This document shows, one piece after another, positions 11,995 through 23,423 of a stretch of DNA of 64,000 bases. A program made the position numbers and the translations under genes. The stretch comes from Zasmidium citrigriseum (taxonomy: Eukaryota > Ascomycota > Dothideomycetes > Mycosphaerellales > Mycosphaerellaceae). The stretch spans positions 159,600 through 223,599 of the forward strand of contig NHNW01000063.1 of assembly GCA_002786025.1 (NCBI GenBank), read 5' to 3'. The first letter of the stretch is position 1; each line of letters begins with the position of its first letter. The notes below the pieces were generated by a model. It was not told where the DNA came from. It searched no databases and saw only the letters and a program-made list of their open reading frames with translations.

Positions 11995-12876
11995 ATACGT
12001 CTGCCAGGACGCTGCCCTACAATTACATCATGAAAGTCGAAGGAGACCACGTGTAGGAGCATGCGCGACTGAGTCAAGATCAAAGCCAGATCAAGGCGTC
12101 GGTTTCGCATCTCTAACGAAGCTCGGGATCTTGAAGGCTCACGATCGTCAGTGTTTCGAAAGTCTGTCTTACATTCTGGACATCAGCATCGGTACTTGGT
12201 TGGATCCGAGATACGAACCTATGATCCCACTGTTGAACGAGGCCTGGTCATCCGTTGCAATGCCGGATGATAGACGATCTGAATGCCTCGCAAGGCTCTC
12301 CATATCGACTTTCTGGAGATGATGAGGCTGAATCAAATGCTCGCTCATCTCGAGGATACGACTCGAACTTGACGTCAAGCTGTCATGGCTCTCGAACCGT
12401 GAAGTGACAGTCTTGATTCGAATTGGGATGCGCGACTGTATTATATGACGAAAGGCGATATTCCACCTCGCCTTGCCGAGAGCCACGAAGCGCGAGTCCA
12501 CAAGATTCTTAGATCTTGCTGGAGACTTCGTACATCGTATGTCAATGTACGGGCATTCTCATATGACGACGGTCGACCAAGGTCTTTTCTCCTGAGGCTC
12601 TCGTCATATCGTCACGGATGAGCAGGCATCCTCAAGAATGAACCCTTCGGCACATATTGAGCAAGAGATTAAGGTGGCGAACATGACGTGCACCCCAAGA
12701 GGTCGGCAATGTATAAAGACGGAAGACAAACCTGTGATGTACTCACCATGACATATCGAGAGGCTCTTCAATCGCTTGTGCAGTTGTTCTTTTCGTTCCT
12801 TCATCCAACCAGACCTCCAGGCACCTCGCATTCAGACCAGCAGTTGGAGAAAGTCGACAAGCAAACTATCCTTACA
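11995..12876. promoter_or_regulatory. Intergenic region upstream of the first hydrophobin, with TATA box
   Basis: About 880 bp without a recognisable gene. A TATAAA at 12712-12717 lies about 165 bp before the hydrophobin start codon and is a good core promoter candidate, as expected for a strongly expressed cell-surface gene. Confidence 0.5.
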
Positions 12877-13381
12877 ATGCGAATCTTCCTCATCGGTCTG
12901 GCCTCTCTGGCTTTTGCCGTGGCAGCACCTCAGAATGCACCTGCCTATGCCGGTGACGGCTTTGGGGGCGTTCAAGGCGGTCAATATGGTCAATACGGCC
13001 CGAATTGGCAGGGTCCAAATGGAAGGGGAGGCGGTGGCGGATTCGGAAGAGGCGGCTTCGGAGGCGGTGGTGAGGTTTGCGCTGGCCTCGCCGGTACACC
13101 CCAATGCTGCCAACTGAATGCACTTGGGATCGCTGCTCTGCCATGTGACCCTCGTACGTATCCTCCTCATTTTCAGTGACAATCGAGACTAATGGAGGCC
13201 TTCAGCAAGCCAGCAGCCCTGGGACAAGCAGTCTTTCAACCAGATTTGTGCGGCCAATGGAAGGTCGGCTCAGTGCTGCCTCCTGTCAGGGGTGGTGAGT
13301 TGTGAAGCGATCCTGTGTTGGACATGGCAATGCTGACGATACTTGCAGGCTGGAGCTGGTCTCCTGTGCAATCAACCTTAG
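12877..13381 (+). CDS. Class II hydrophobin with glycine-rich N-terminal extension
   Basis: Three exons (12877-13153, 13206-13294, 13349-13381) encode 132 residues. A signal peptide (MRIFLIGLASLAFAVAAP) is followed by a Gly/Gln/Tyr-rich segment and a class II hydrophobin domain with eight cysteines in the order C-CC-C-C-CC-C. Spacings are 8, 11, 16, 8 and 11, close to the class II pattern; the first loop is one residue short of the usual nine and the last one long. Intron positions match in the next hydrophobin gene. Hydrophobins are secreted, self-assemble at air-water interfaces and coat hyphae or spores. The Gly-rich extension is unusual for the short class II proteins and echoes the Gly-rich secreted protein 2 kb downstream. 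Confidence 0.92.
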
Positions 13382-14723
13382 AATATCGATCCCGGCCATC
13401 AAGTTTTGGAGATCACCGAACCGCTTTCGTTTCTTTCGAAGCCTCCTCGATGTTCCACATGTCGACAATCCGCAGTAATGTAATCCTTTCGTTGTTCTAT
13501 CGTCATCGAGCAAATAGAAAATACAACTTCTTGGAAATCACACAAACGACCAGAAGGCGCACAACGCGGCAAAGGTCCCACTCCATCTCTCTCATCCTCT
13601 GTCAAAAGCACTGCATATACGAGCTCATCCGAAGTCCCACGATAAGATCGCTCTCGCAACAGCCTGCACTGTCGATCAATAGATGACCCACAGCCTTGGC
13701 ACCCAAAAGCAGAAGAATGACAAACGAGCAAGCCCGAGAACCCGGCTAAGCTTCATGACGATGCATAATATTTCTCAAATTGCGCTCAAGCTTCGGTTCT
13801 GCTTGCGTGTGGCTTGAGATAAGATCTTGCTTCTGTGTGATCTGCTTGAGGCTGAAGTTAGGAGAATTGCTGACCCACGTCCTCGGATTTGGCTTGGGGC
13901 GGCGTGTGTCGATCGCGGATACTTATCTTGACTTCACTCAGCTTTTTTGAGATCCCTTTGCTTTTCGATCTCATCAAGATGGGGGTTGTGTGGGGAGTGA
14001 TTGTGAGTGATTTCTTGAAGTTCGGGAAGACGTTGGACTGACGGTCGTCTGACAGCCCCTTTTACCTGGAAGTTGAAAGTTCTGAGATTGGGCATAGATG
14101 ATCTTGAGATACACGTTCAAGAGACACAAGCAGCAGTCAATTGCTTCATCCAATCGCATCTCTCCGACCAACGACTCAAGGCTCCGGATCGACACATTCC
14201 TTCCGACAGTCTTCGCCGCTTGCGCAACCGAGATGACGAGACAAGACATGCGTGGGTTCTCTCCCACGCTAGTATTATCCTAAACTTACTCAAATAAATG
14301 CCGACTCGGAGCCCAGTACGAGGCATCCGGTCGATCACTTCCACGAGTTGGTGATATGCTAGAGAGCCGGTGCGAGGCGACCTCTCATACACTGGCTTGG
14401 CCTGAACGTTTGCCAGGATGGAAGAGTAGCCGTATCAGTTTGATCCACTTGAGGACCACGCTGGATCTCGGTCGTCGGATCTGTCGCTTTGAATGGAAGG
14501 CATGTGATGAAAGTGACGAAATCGAGATCGAGGGACGGTTGTGCGAGACGGTAAAGCAAAATGAAGAAAGATACGGCGGACTATCCTCCGACGGTGAGGT
14601 ATAAGAGAGGTGACTCTGGTCGTTGTCTTCCTCCTGTCATCCACCATTCGCAGCATCTATTCGATTCAGCAACAAGTCTAGAAACAGTGCGACCGTTTAC
14701 TCAACACTCCAATTACAACAACA
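13382..14723. other. Intergenic region between the two hydrophobin genes; TATA-like box near its end
   Basis: About 1.3 kb without a supported gene. TATAAGAG at 14600-14607 lies about 120 bp before the second hydrophobin ATG. The remainder holds only short frames lacking motifs. Confidence 0.45.
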
Positions 14724-15098
14724 ATGCAATTCCTCGTCATCGCCTTCGCTGCCCTTGCAGCCGCCAGCCCAGCCATCAAGCTGCGAGCCCCTATCAACCT
14801 CTGCCCAGCGCTCGACACTCCTCTCTGCTGCCAGCTCGACGTTGACGGCGTCATTGACACTTCCTGCGAAGCTCGTACGTTTTGCGTAAGTTGGATTCAC
14901 GAGACATTAGCTGACATGTCGTAGCTGGGGGCGACCCAAGTACCGTTGCTGACTTTGAGGCTGCATGTGCATCGACTGGTACGACTGCTGAGTGCTGCAC
15001 ACTGCCGTTGGTAAGCAACTCAGGAGATGATATCAAGTTTCTCAAATGCTAACGTTGATCCTTAGGCCGGTGATGCTCTCCTTTGCTCTGCACCATAA
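14724..15098 (+). CDS. Class II hydrophobin, short
   Basis: Three exons (14724-14874, 14925-15010, 15066-15098) encode 89 residues. MQFLVIAFAALAAASPA is a signal peptide. The eight cysteines follow C-x7-CC-x11-C-x16-C-x8-CC-x10-C, a class II layout with a first loop two residues shorter than usual. Both introns fall at the same places as in the hydrophobin 1.3 kb upstream, so the two are ancient or recent paralogues, yet outside the cysteines their sequences differ widely. It lacks the Gly-rich extension of its neighbour. Secreted; expected to form amphipathic films on the cell wall. Confidence 0.92.
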
Positions 15099-15338
15099 GT
15101 CACTATTGTCAAGATTCGATTGGCATGGAAATTGAACTTGGGTTGGCCAATGCATTTGGGCAAGTATGCATAGAGAGGAGACGACCGATTTACAAGCCCC
15201 AGCCTTGGGCATATTCATGTTGGACAGTGATGTGTAAAGCTCAATGATTAGAGCACCTTCTCCTATGTATCGACTAATAGATTACACTGTCTTCACATGC
15301 TAGCGATGTTGAAGGCTTCAAGCTTAACTGGAAATCAC

Positions 15339-16358
15339 TCAACGACCCCATCCGCCACTGCCACCAGTATTGCCAGCGCCAGCAAGTCTGGAACCGCCCT
15401 GGAGGCCAGAGCCTCCCTGAACACCGCCGCCTAGTCCAGATCCGCCCTCTGCGCCACCACCCAATCCAGCTCCGCCTTGTACGCCACCAAGTCCGCCCCC
15501 TACCCCGGCTCCGACTCCACTTCCGCCGCCGAGCGAGACTCCCCCGCCCACATTAGGCCCGCCGTAGATGCCAGCCCCGCCGCCGACACCACCTCCTAAG
15601 CCGCCTCCGACCTACTCAAGACAGAAATGTCAGCGATCTGATCAATCTTGCACATACCAGTCATGCATCTGAATCACAAGCTTTACGCAACCCTCTGCTG
15701 ATCTTAACGTATACAGCACACAAGACTGCTCGAATTTGCGGCCCGCTCCTCGTGCTTGTGACTCCGATGCGTAGAGGTGCTATAGACGTGAGTGAATGAA
15801 ATGCAGCAGATGTACTTACACCTGCATGAACTGGACCGACCTGAAGGAGGAAGAACGTTAGCTGATGTCCAAAGCAGTCAAATCATACTCGGTCTCTTGG
15901 GAAAGACTTACTTGAGCGTTGACTCCAGCTCCACCCAACCCGCCTCCGAAGGAGACTGAAGCAAGGCCAGGAATGCCAACAGAGAATCCAGCGCCTGGCC
16001 CTCCACGGACCCCCGCGCCTCCTCCGACCCCTCCTCCAATTCCCCCACCTACTCTCCCATTGAGGCCAGCCCCGCCGCTCAAACCCGCACCGCCGTTCAA
16101 ACCCGCACCGCCGCCGAGGTTTGAACCACCACCGAAGTTCGAGCCACCGCCAGCAGTCGTTGGTGAGGTGTCAACAGCGCCAGGCTGTAGACCGGCGGGG
16201 ATGTTGCCTTGGCCACCCGTGGCCCCTTGGGTCGAGTCGCCGCCACGGAAGCCTTGCGTGGATCCAGAGTTCCACGAGTTGCTCCACGACTGACGCTTGA
16301 CGGGATGAGCGCTTGTGAGAGCGACCAGCGCTGCGACGGTGATGAATGTAGTACGCAT
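15339..16358 (-). CDS. Secreted glycine-rich repeat protein
   Basis: Three exons on the minus strand (15912-16358, a 21-bp micro-exon 15820-15840, and 15339-15611) give 246 residues. A signal peptide (MRTTFITVAALVALTSAHP) ending near a KR pair is followed by imperfect GGGAGLNGG/GGGSNLGGG repeats, then a second Gly-rich block in the last exon (GLGGG, GSGLQGG). Both flanking introns have GTAAGT donors, supporting the micro-exon. No catalytic motif is present; this looks like a structural wall or matrix protein. It lies tail to tail with the second hydrophobin (240 bp apart), making a local group of three cell-surface genes. Confidence 0.78.
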
Positions 16359-17482
16359 CTTGAGTCCCTCTAGAGCGATGAAGAGTGTCTGTCGTAAAGA
16401 TCTGACTGTGATAGGCTCGATTCAACGAAGCCGTCTTGAGAAACGAGTGAACTTGAACGAGGGGAGGAGAGTGAACAGAGTTGACGAAACGGAACATGTG
16501 TTCTGCGGCCGTCTTTATGTTCACCAAATGGCCAGTTCACATGCCCTGGGAACCTTGATCTTACCTCAAGCAGTTTTGATCCCGAGTCAATTGCAATACC
16601 AAACCGGTGGATTCGAATAATTCGAGCCAGGTCTTTTCATGCGATCTCAAACGCAGGCCATCGATCATTTCCAATACGGGACAGGCGATACTCAGTTTGT
16701 CGCTGTTCTGGCACAGGATGTGTGATGCCTTCGGAAAATTCTTCTTTTAGCCTGTTTTGTTCCGTGAATGCAGCCACTTGTTTGAAGACCTGCACTTCGA
16801 ACGAGAGAGTCAGCACAACCGTTGAAAGCTGAAGCAGTTTGAATATAGATACGAACATATTGAAAAAATCACACTGCCGAGTACGAAGCTCCTGCCACTG
16901 ATTCTCATCTGATCTCTCAACCCGACAGAAATTCGTCTGCAGGGTGGTCAGTCCAAGGGTTCGTCACGTCCAATCTCCAGTAGTTCTTGGAGATGTTGAA
17001 GGACCTCAAAAGGCGAGTCGTTCGAATGTGACGATGTTACAAACGAGTTGCAGGTACGTCGGAATGTCGCAGACTTGGCAGCCGAAACCGGTTTGCGAAA
17101 CTTTCGTGAGTCGTGGGAAGGAGGTGTCGTTACAGCCAAGCTTTCGGACTGAAGCAGAAGGGCTAGTCGGTAGCAGACGAGCATCACCTTTGCAAAGTTG
17201 ACTGCTTTACTGAAGCATGGCCTATAATGGAACTCTGGAACTCGGAAAAGATCAACTTTGGAAAATGGTCTCCAACAAATTATGGGGGACGAATGTACTT
17301 TCGACTCGAGCGAATTCGCAAGGCTGCAGCCTTTGCCACTCGAGAAGTCTACGCTATTCTACGCTACTTTTGCTGCGATAGGGCTCAGCCCTACAAGACA
17401 TCGGGACTTTAATCGAGAGAATAGAACCTATCACGTCCATCAACCCATACTCACAAGCCCCATCGACCCTCACTCTACCTTC
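16359..17482. other. Intergenic region, no gene recognised
   Basis: About 1.1 kb with scattered short frames on both strands, none with motifs. It contains the promoter of the glycine-rich gene at its left edge. Confidence 0.4.
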
Positions 17483-17980
17483 TTACCAATACTCATCACG
17501 ATCATCAAACGGATACCCATCATCACCCCCATCAACCTCCCTCACAAACCGTCTCGCATGAATCGGAAACTCCGGCATACTCACCAAACCCGTCCACCAC
17601 CAAAGCCCATACCGCTCCGCCTGCTCAAGCTGCCTCATGGGCTCACTAGCAGCCAGGTCAACATACTCCAAAACCTGCGTGCGCCGATGCACGATAGAGC
17701 TGTAGTTTACCCACTCCGAAGGGCGGGATTGGAGGCTGTCGAGCCAGACTTCGGAGTTGCGGAGACGGACTTCGGCCATGGAGAGGCGGAGGGTGTAGGG
17801 GAGGGCTGCGAGGCGGAAGGCTTCGACGCGGGCGTTGATTTCGAGTTGCCAGGTGTAGATTGTGTAGGCGATGATGAGGAGGCAGGTGAGGATGAGGAAG
17901 TCGGTGAGGGTTTGGGGCAGAGGCATGGCTGGGGAGATGGTTGTTGCTGGGAGGGTTGGTTGGGCGGACATGGGTGGCAT
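17483..17980 (-). CDS. Hypothetical single-pass membrane protein
   Basis: The open frame extends to an ATG at 18223, but the start at 17980 (MPPMSAQPTLP) gives a more natural 165-residue product. It has one hydrophobic helix (LTDFLILTCLLIIAYTIYTW), then an amphipathic region, a Trp-rich patch (YGLWWWTGLVSMPEFP) and an acidic C-terminus. I do not recognise a family. Neighbouring genes on the same strand are also small hypotheticals, a common situation in lineage-specific parts of fungal genomes. Confidence 0.5.
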   Translation of the reverse strand: MPPMSAQPTLPATTISPAMPLPQTLTDFLILTCLLIIAYTIYTWQLEINARVEAFRLAALPYTLRLSMAEVRLRNSEVWLDSLQSRPSEWVNYSSIVHRRTQVLEYVDLAASEPMRQLEQAERYGLWWWTGLVSMPEFPIHARRFVREVDGGDDGYPFDDRDEYW

Positions 17981-18452
17981 TGCTTTTTTCGAACTGCGAT
18001 TTGGTCTTCGATTGTAGCTCTTCGGAGGCTTAGGGGCTGTCGTTCGAGTTTGATAGCAATGCAGGTCTGATGAGGCCAGAGTGTGTAGAGACGAAGAGAT
18101 ATATGATTCCTGTCTCGATAACACATTGTGTGTCGTAAGTGTCGTGAATGCGTTATCCAAGTGACTTGGTATTCTCTCCCGGGAGTGAATTCCAAAGCAG
18201 TTCACAGGAATTCCCTTTGTCATTCCTGTCTTAAAGACAGAGAACTATTTCATTCATTGACTCTGAACAATGCTTTGTCTCTGGGGTCTAAGGCAACGGA
18301 GGGTTCGATGAGAAAGTGGAGATACCCTGCCTTCGATCGATTCGATGGTCAACGTCTACTCAAGCTAAGGAAGGACTGAAGACGGAGCAAAATGAAACTT
18401 TCAATCATTGACGAAGCGAACCTGTCTGAACTCACCTCTCCAACTCCGCCAT
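17981..18452. other. Intergenic region
   Basis: About 470 bp; it includes the optional N-terminal extension of the preceding membrane protein (to 18223). Nothing else recognised. Confidence 0.35.
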
Positions 18453-19274
18453 CTACAAACTCAACCCCACCCTCCTCCTCTGCCACAATCCGTCAATCAG
18501 CCTCCACACCTCTCCCGCCATCTCCACAAATCCCTCTCTCTCAGCAAAATCACACTCTCCAAACTGCTCAGGGTGCCACCTTCTCCTTTCGTTGCCCAAG
18601 TCATGCCCAATGCCAAGCCCATCAATGAACACAAACGCGGCCTTGACACTGCAATCACAAACATGAAGCTTTCTATCCGCTCGCTTTTGACAATTTCCAT
18701 CACAGCCGTGTGGGAGTTGCGGCGGCACGGGAAAGACGTCCATGTCGGCGCGATCAGCGAAGGACTCGTTGACGAAGATGAGCCATTTCAGGAGGTCGCG
18801 GTGGTATTTCGCCATATCACTGTTGGACTCTTTCTTGAGGAGGACGTCGAGTTTGTTGCCGGCGATGAGGAATTCGATTTGGACCGTTCTGAGATGGTGT
18901 TTGGCGGTTGCGGTGTTGCGGAGGGCGGTTTTGTAGGCTGTTAGTTGGGGTTGAAGAGGTTCGGAAGTCTGAGCGATCTCTTCAGCGATGGGTAGTTGGG
19001 AGAGATCATTGAGGTGGGCGAGGACGTCAGGTTTGTCGTTGAGTTGGGAGAGTGCAGCGGTCTGCAGTTGGTGCAGGGCGTCTGCTTCGGCGGCTTGGGC
19101 GAGGGTGACTTGCTCTTGTGCATGGTCGAGCTCAGTCTGCAGGGCATCGACATGTTGGCGTACCAGCGCCACTTTGTGAGCCCATCGGCTCTGTTGCTCG
19201 ACTTTGTCGTTGAGGACGGTGTTTGCAGTGAGACCTTCGGACGACATCGTTGTGGACTGTGAGGAAATCTGCAT
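18453..19274 (-). CDS. Hypothetical coiled-coil protein with a C-terminal Cys cluster and RRWHPEQF motif
   Basis: Intronless frame of up to 273 residues; ATGs at 19274 and 19247 are both possible. The first half is a predicted coiled coil (RQHVDALQTELDHAQEQ). The second half has HGCDGNCQKRADRKLHVCDC, which could bind metal, and then RRRWHPEQFGECDF followed by a short helix. An RWHPD/E-F motif near a C-terminal helix recurs in fungal proteins of unknown function. No catalytic role can be assigned. Confidence 0.6.
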   Translation of the reverse strand: MQISSQSTTMSSEGLTANTVLNDKVEQQSRWAHKVALVRQHVDALQTELDHAQEQVTLAQAAEADALHQLQTAALSQLNDKPDVLAHLNDLSQLPIAEEIAQTSEPLQPQLTAYKTALRNTATAKHHLRTVQIEFLIAGNKLDVLLKKESNSDMAKYHRDLLKWLIFVNESFADRADMDVFPVPPQLPHGCDGNCQKRADRKLHVCDCSVKAAFVFIDGLGIGHDLGNERRRWHPEQFGECDFAEREGFVEMAGEVWRLIDGLWQRRRVGLSL

Positions 19275-19400
19275 AGACAGTGTTCAGTACCTTTTGGATA
19301 TCCCAATTCCTTTATATGTGTCATGTCTCCTTTGTCTGTGCACAATAGCATTCGCTCTTGCCGACACTTACAATGCCATTGTCGAATCAGCCAAGCCCCA

Positions 19401-20048
19401 TCAGAACGGCACACTGGGTACATCATCTGCACAAGCATGCGTCCACCAAACCCACCTATCGCCCTCCTTCCTCCAAGAGTAGACACTGACCCTCTCTCTG
19501 ACCCTCCCTCTGTCCTCACTCCCATCGCTGACCTTGAGACTGACCCACACCGTCGCATGATCCAAATCCCGGTCCAGATGTGTAGTGGCGCTCATGACAT
19601 CCGCGTAATGCTGAGGATGCTTTGACCTTACGAGTTCTTCGACGAACTTCTTGGCACCTTCACGGTCGAGATGGAGGATTTCACCATTGGAATCTCGGTG
19701 GTGGTATTCGTAGTCTGGTGAGGCGAAGTCGCTGAAAGGTGTATCGAAGTCCTGTGCATTAAAGCTGTCTATGATGCTGCAAGTGAGGGCTTCCAGGTGT
19801 TGCTGGATGGATGCTTCTGAGCATGATGTGGTCCTGTTGGAAGCAGATGATTGAGATATCTGCGGCGGCGGAGGTTGGTGTTGTAGTGTGTCTGCTGAAT
19901 CCATCGGGTGTAGTGTTGAAGTGAACGGGCTCGTGGGCGTCTTCTCGGCTTGGCCTATACGTTTTCCTCCAGATATGCTGAAAAGGCACATGCTGTTCAG
20001 CTGTCGAAGAGCGAGGTCGTGGAGGATTCGGTGGAGCACAGAGTTCAT
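19401..20048 (-). CDS. Hypothetical protein with an NTF2/SnoaL-like C-terminal fold
   Basis: Intronless frame; the ATG at 20048 (MNSVLHRILHD) gives about 215 residues, and an internal start at MDSADTLQHQ is also possible. The C-terminal half has the sequence pattern of an NTF2-like cone: a helix with SIIDSFNAQDFD, a DREGAKKFVEEL helix, then beta strands with DHATVWVSLKVS, ERVSVYSWRKEGDRW and a final tryptophan-rich strand. Such proteins are ligand-binding or enzymatic; no active-site residues can be assigned here. The N-terminal 60 residues look disordered. Confidence 0.5.
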   Translation of the reverse strand: MNSVLHRILHDLALRQLNSMCLFSISGGKRIGQAEKTPTSPFTSTLHPMDSADTLQHQPPPPQISQSSASNRTTSCSEASIQQHLEALTCSIIDSFNAQDFDTPFSDFASPDYEYHHRDSNGEILHLDREGAKKFVEELVRSKHPQHYADVMSATTHLDRDLDHATVWVSLKVSDGSEDRGRVRERVSVYSWRKEGDRWVWWTHACADDVPSVPF

Positions 20049-20216
20049 GGTCTTTGGATGAGATGACAAAGCTAACAGCTGCGGCTGTACGTACACTGTA
20101 ACTTACCCACGTCCTAGTGAAGACGGGCTGGAAGAGAGATTCTGCTTTTGATTTCGTTGTTACATTATCGTGAAGACGCCAGACACCTCGCTGAGACTTT
20201 CAGCAATACATTCCGT

Positions 20217-21598
20217 CTAGTGCTTGGTCACCAAGCTCTCGCCGGCCTCCTCCTTGGCCTTGCCGTACTTCTTCAATCGGATGGCGTTGACGCTGATGAA
20301 ACCAGTGGTGTCGCTTGGCTGGAAGTCGCCAATCTCGTCCATGCTGCTCTCGCTGGCATCGTACAGCTTCTCGGTGTCGGACCATCGGCCCATGACGCTG
20401 AACATGCCCTTGAAGGCCCGGCATCGGACGCTGCCGTTGACCTTCTTCTGGGAAGCAGTGATGCTGTCCTCGAGGAACTCGCGCTCGGGGGAGAAGTAAA
20501 GGCCGTTGTAGAGGAGCTTGGCGTAGTTGAAGGTGACGAACTGGTCTCGCAGAGCACGGACCTCACGGTCCATGACAAGACCTTCGAGGTCGACGTGTGC
20601 AGCGCGCAGCATGGTGAAGCCAGGAGTCTCGTAGCAGCCACGGGACTTGAGGCCGATGAAGCGGTTCTCGACGATGTCGATACGGCCAACACCGTGCTTG
20701 CGGGCAATGGCGTTGGCGGTGAGGAAGAGGTCGACCGAGTCAGTGGCTGTCTTCTTGCTGCCCTCGTACTCAAGCTTCACAGGCACACCCTTCTCGAAGG
20801 TTATGGTGAAGTCCTCTGGGGTATCTGGTGCCTTGGTAGGGTCCGTGGTGAGCTTCCACATATCCTCTGGCGCGGAAACATTTGGATCCTCCAGAATGCC
20901 CGCCTCGTAGCTGCAGTGTGCCAAGTTCTCGTCCATACTCCATGGCTTGCTCTTGGTGCTAGTGACTGGGATGCCCTTCTCGGCAGCGTAGTCAAGCAGG
21001 TCCTGACGACCCTGGAACTTGTTGTAGAAGACGGGGTCTCGCCATGGGGCAATGACCTTGATGGAGGGTTGGAGGGCGTAGAAGGCGAGCTCGAAGCGGA
21101 CTTGGTCGTTGCCCTTGCCGGTGCAGCCGTGCGAGACGGCGAAGCAGCCTTCCTTCTGGGCGACTGCGACTTGGGCACGGGCGATGACTGGGCGGGCGAG
21201 GGAGGTACCGAGGAGGTAGACGTTCTCGTAGATGGCGTTGCAGGCGATGGCTGGGTAGCAGAGCTCCTCGATGAACTGTGAAATCTCAGCCATTGACTTC
21301 AGATTGAGTGATTCTTCACTCCTTGACTCACCTCCCGGCGCAAGTCCTCAATGTAGCACTTGGTAGCACCAATCTTGAGGGCCTTCTCTTTGGCAGCAGC
21401 AAAGTCCTCCTCCTGGCCAACATCGGCCATGAATGCAATCACCTCATATCCCTCTTCCTGTAGCATGGTCAGAATGCCGTTCTTTACTCATTTCGGTCTT
21501 CTGAAGCTTCAATGGCTCATACTCACCAAGAGATACTTGAGGATGCAGCTGGTGTCCAGACCGCCGGAGTAGGCCAAGCAAACCTTTCCCTTGCTCAT
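20217..21598 (-). CDS. ARG1: Argininosuccinate synthase
   Basis: Joins citrulline and aspartate with ATP hydrolysis to AMP, the penultimate step of arginine synthesis. Exon 1 (from the ATG at 21598) has the PP-loop [13 protein letters not shown]; exon 2 encodes [11 protein letters not shown] and the third, long exon starts at [17 protein letters not shown] and contains [28 protein letters not shown] and [12 protein letters not shown]. Introns have GTGAGT donors. Length (about 415 residues) and conservation match the family throughout. Cytosolic housekeeping enzyme. Confidence 0.96.
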
Positions 21599-22184
21599 TT
21601 TGGCGATTTGTCTGTATATTGTAGCGTGTATGGGGAGTATGAGAGGTCAATGGCAAGACAGAAGACTTTGAGAAAGGAGGATTGTTTGTGAAATTGTCGT
21701 GAGACCTGCGAAAAAAAGCTTGACGATGCGTCAACTTCTCCAGCCACCTGCAGCGATAAGCCTTATCAGCGCAAGGAAGCTTCGCTAGCGCGATGCCTCG
21801 GCTGGTCGGCCCGATGGTTTGTGTGGAGATTTGCTGCGCGTGTCAACTTCACCTTTCACTCGTTCTTCCAATGAGTAAAACATTCCGCCGACGTCGCCGA
21901 TGCTAGTACGAGAGGCATTCTGAGTTGGAACGCAGACCAACTTTCATATTGAAGAGTCTATAGCATGGGACAGCAAGCAAGCGGAATTACGACGCTCACA
22001 GCAAGAGGCCGCTACTCGTGGAATACCCAATGGGTCGGTCTATCATTTTCTCCTCCGCCAAAACCATCGAAATGTTTGAGATGGTATTGAGACAGTAGCC
22101 CTCAACCCCACTGGACCTTCACCGTCGGGTACCCACTCAAACGCCTTCTCTGGGACGAGTGTCCAACCCGTCTTGGGCAAGCAC
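21599..22184. other. Intergenic region
   Basis: About 590 bp holding the ARG1 promoter and the 3' flank of the first BTB gene. A frame at 22043-22498 on the minus strand overlaps the BTB gene end and could reflect an alternative 3' exon, but I cannot support it. Confidence 0.35.
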
Positions 22185-23423
22185 TCATCGTGACCAGCCC
22201 TCGTTCCCAAGGACAACGTCATAAGAGTTTTCTTCCCATCTCTCATCCTCATGTCGGCCGCAATAATACGAGTGGCATTCTTTGCCTCGAATACAGTCCA
22301 TGCAGATGCCCTTGCATATCGCCTCCACCTTCTGAATCGCAGAATCGATGTCGCGATGAGTGGGGCCATCGATCTTGTATCCGTCCCCGCGGACGTCCAA
22401 GCCCCATGCAATTGGGTTACTGCTTCTCCGCCCATCCGATGCAGAGTACCCATATATCGGCCCCCAATGTTCCTCACTGGCAATGACCGACCCGGCATAG
22501 CCTGGCCTATTCATGCTCGACTTGTCCTTGGCCGGCACCACGGGAATGTCAACCTTCCTCAGTTTGCCCAGCAAAGTCCGCAAATCGAACCTTTTGAAGT
22601 CGGGTGGCATGAGCTTCTCGGCAGCTAGATTCTGGACGAGCTGGTGTACGAGCGCCTCTTGACCTGCCTCTTCGCAGGCTTCGGAGAACTGCTGCACAAG
22701 TCCCATGATCTCAGAGGTAAGTTCCTGCCGGGCGTCGTTTTGCTGCTCGATGAGCGAAGTCAGCCAACTTTGTGGAAGCAGCTCCAGACAACGCTTGTTC
22801 ATGTACTCGTCGTCAATCCCAGCCCAACCAATGACGATCTCTTTGGTGAAGTGACGAAATTGAGAGCGCTGTTCGAAGATCATCGACGCAGCCAGTAATT
22901 TGTCCAGACTCGCTGGACTTGTGTATGCGTCAGGCAGACAGCAGCGACCCATGAAAGCTTCTGCTTGGACTTTTATTGCTTGAATGACGTCGTACTTGTC
23001 GGCAATTACCGCCAGCTCGAAGAGAGTGTCATCGTATCTGTAGTCCTCGAGCTCCTTAGGGACGACATGGTGCAGCAGCTGACATAAATGCTTCAGTGGC
23101 TCTGGCGCATCCTTCATCACAATCTCGTGCGGCTTTCCAGAATGACGATCGACGCCCGCTTGTCCCTCAGCGAACTTCTTGCCGAAGAGTGCCTTGAAAG
23201 GCTTCGAGGCCATCGCAAGGATGCATGAGCTGACTCGGAGTTTCTGAGGTGGATGAAAACCGTCGTCGGCATTGAGTATGATGTCGCCGAACTCGCAGAT
23301 GCATTCTTCATTTGGCTCGAAGAGGGTGATGAGAGGTAGTTCGTCGGTGTCGTCCTGCGCGGCGGCCGCGGCGGTCGCTGGTGGTGGAGACATGTGGGTG
23401 TCGGTGTCGGTATTGTCGGCCAT
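22185..23423 (-). CDS. BTB/POZ-domain protein, tandem copy 1
   Basis: Intronless, 412 residues. The N-terminal BTB fold reads ICEFGDIILNADDGFHPP, then KLRVSSCILAMASKPFKALF, the strand-helix core by which these proteins dimerise or recruit partners such as Cul3 ligases. After a helical middle region comes a C-terminal motif (AICKGICMDC, then C/H residues and RWEEN) that is shared with the next two genes. Low-complexity Ala/Asp near the N-terminus. Same strand and about 210 bp from copy 2. The family is one of many expanded fungal BTB proteins without known function. Confidence 0.8.
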   Translation of the reverse strand: MADNTDTDTHMSPPPATAAAAAQDDTDELPLITLFEPNEECICEFGDIILNADDGFHPPQKLRVSSCILAMASKPFKALFGKKFAEGQAGVDRHSGKPHEIVMKDAPEPLKHLCQLLHHVVPKELEDYRYDDTLFELAVIADKYDVIQAIKVQAEAFMGRCCLPDAYTSPASLDKLLAASMIFEQRSQFRHFTKEIVIGWAGIDDEYMNKRCLELLPQSWLTSLIEQQNDARQELTSEIMGLVQQFSEACEEAGQEALVHQLVQNLAAEKLMPPDFKRFDLRTLLGKLRKVDIPVVPAKDKSSMNRPGYAGSVIASEEHWGPIYGYSASDGRRSSNPIAWGLDVRGDGYKIDGPTHRDIDSAIQKVEAICKGICMDCIRGKECHSYYCGRHEDERWEENSYDVVLGNEGWSR

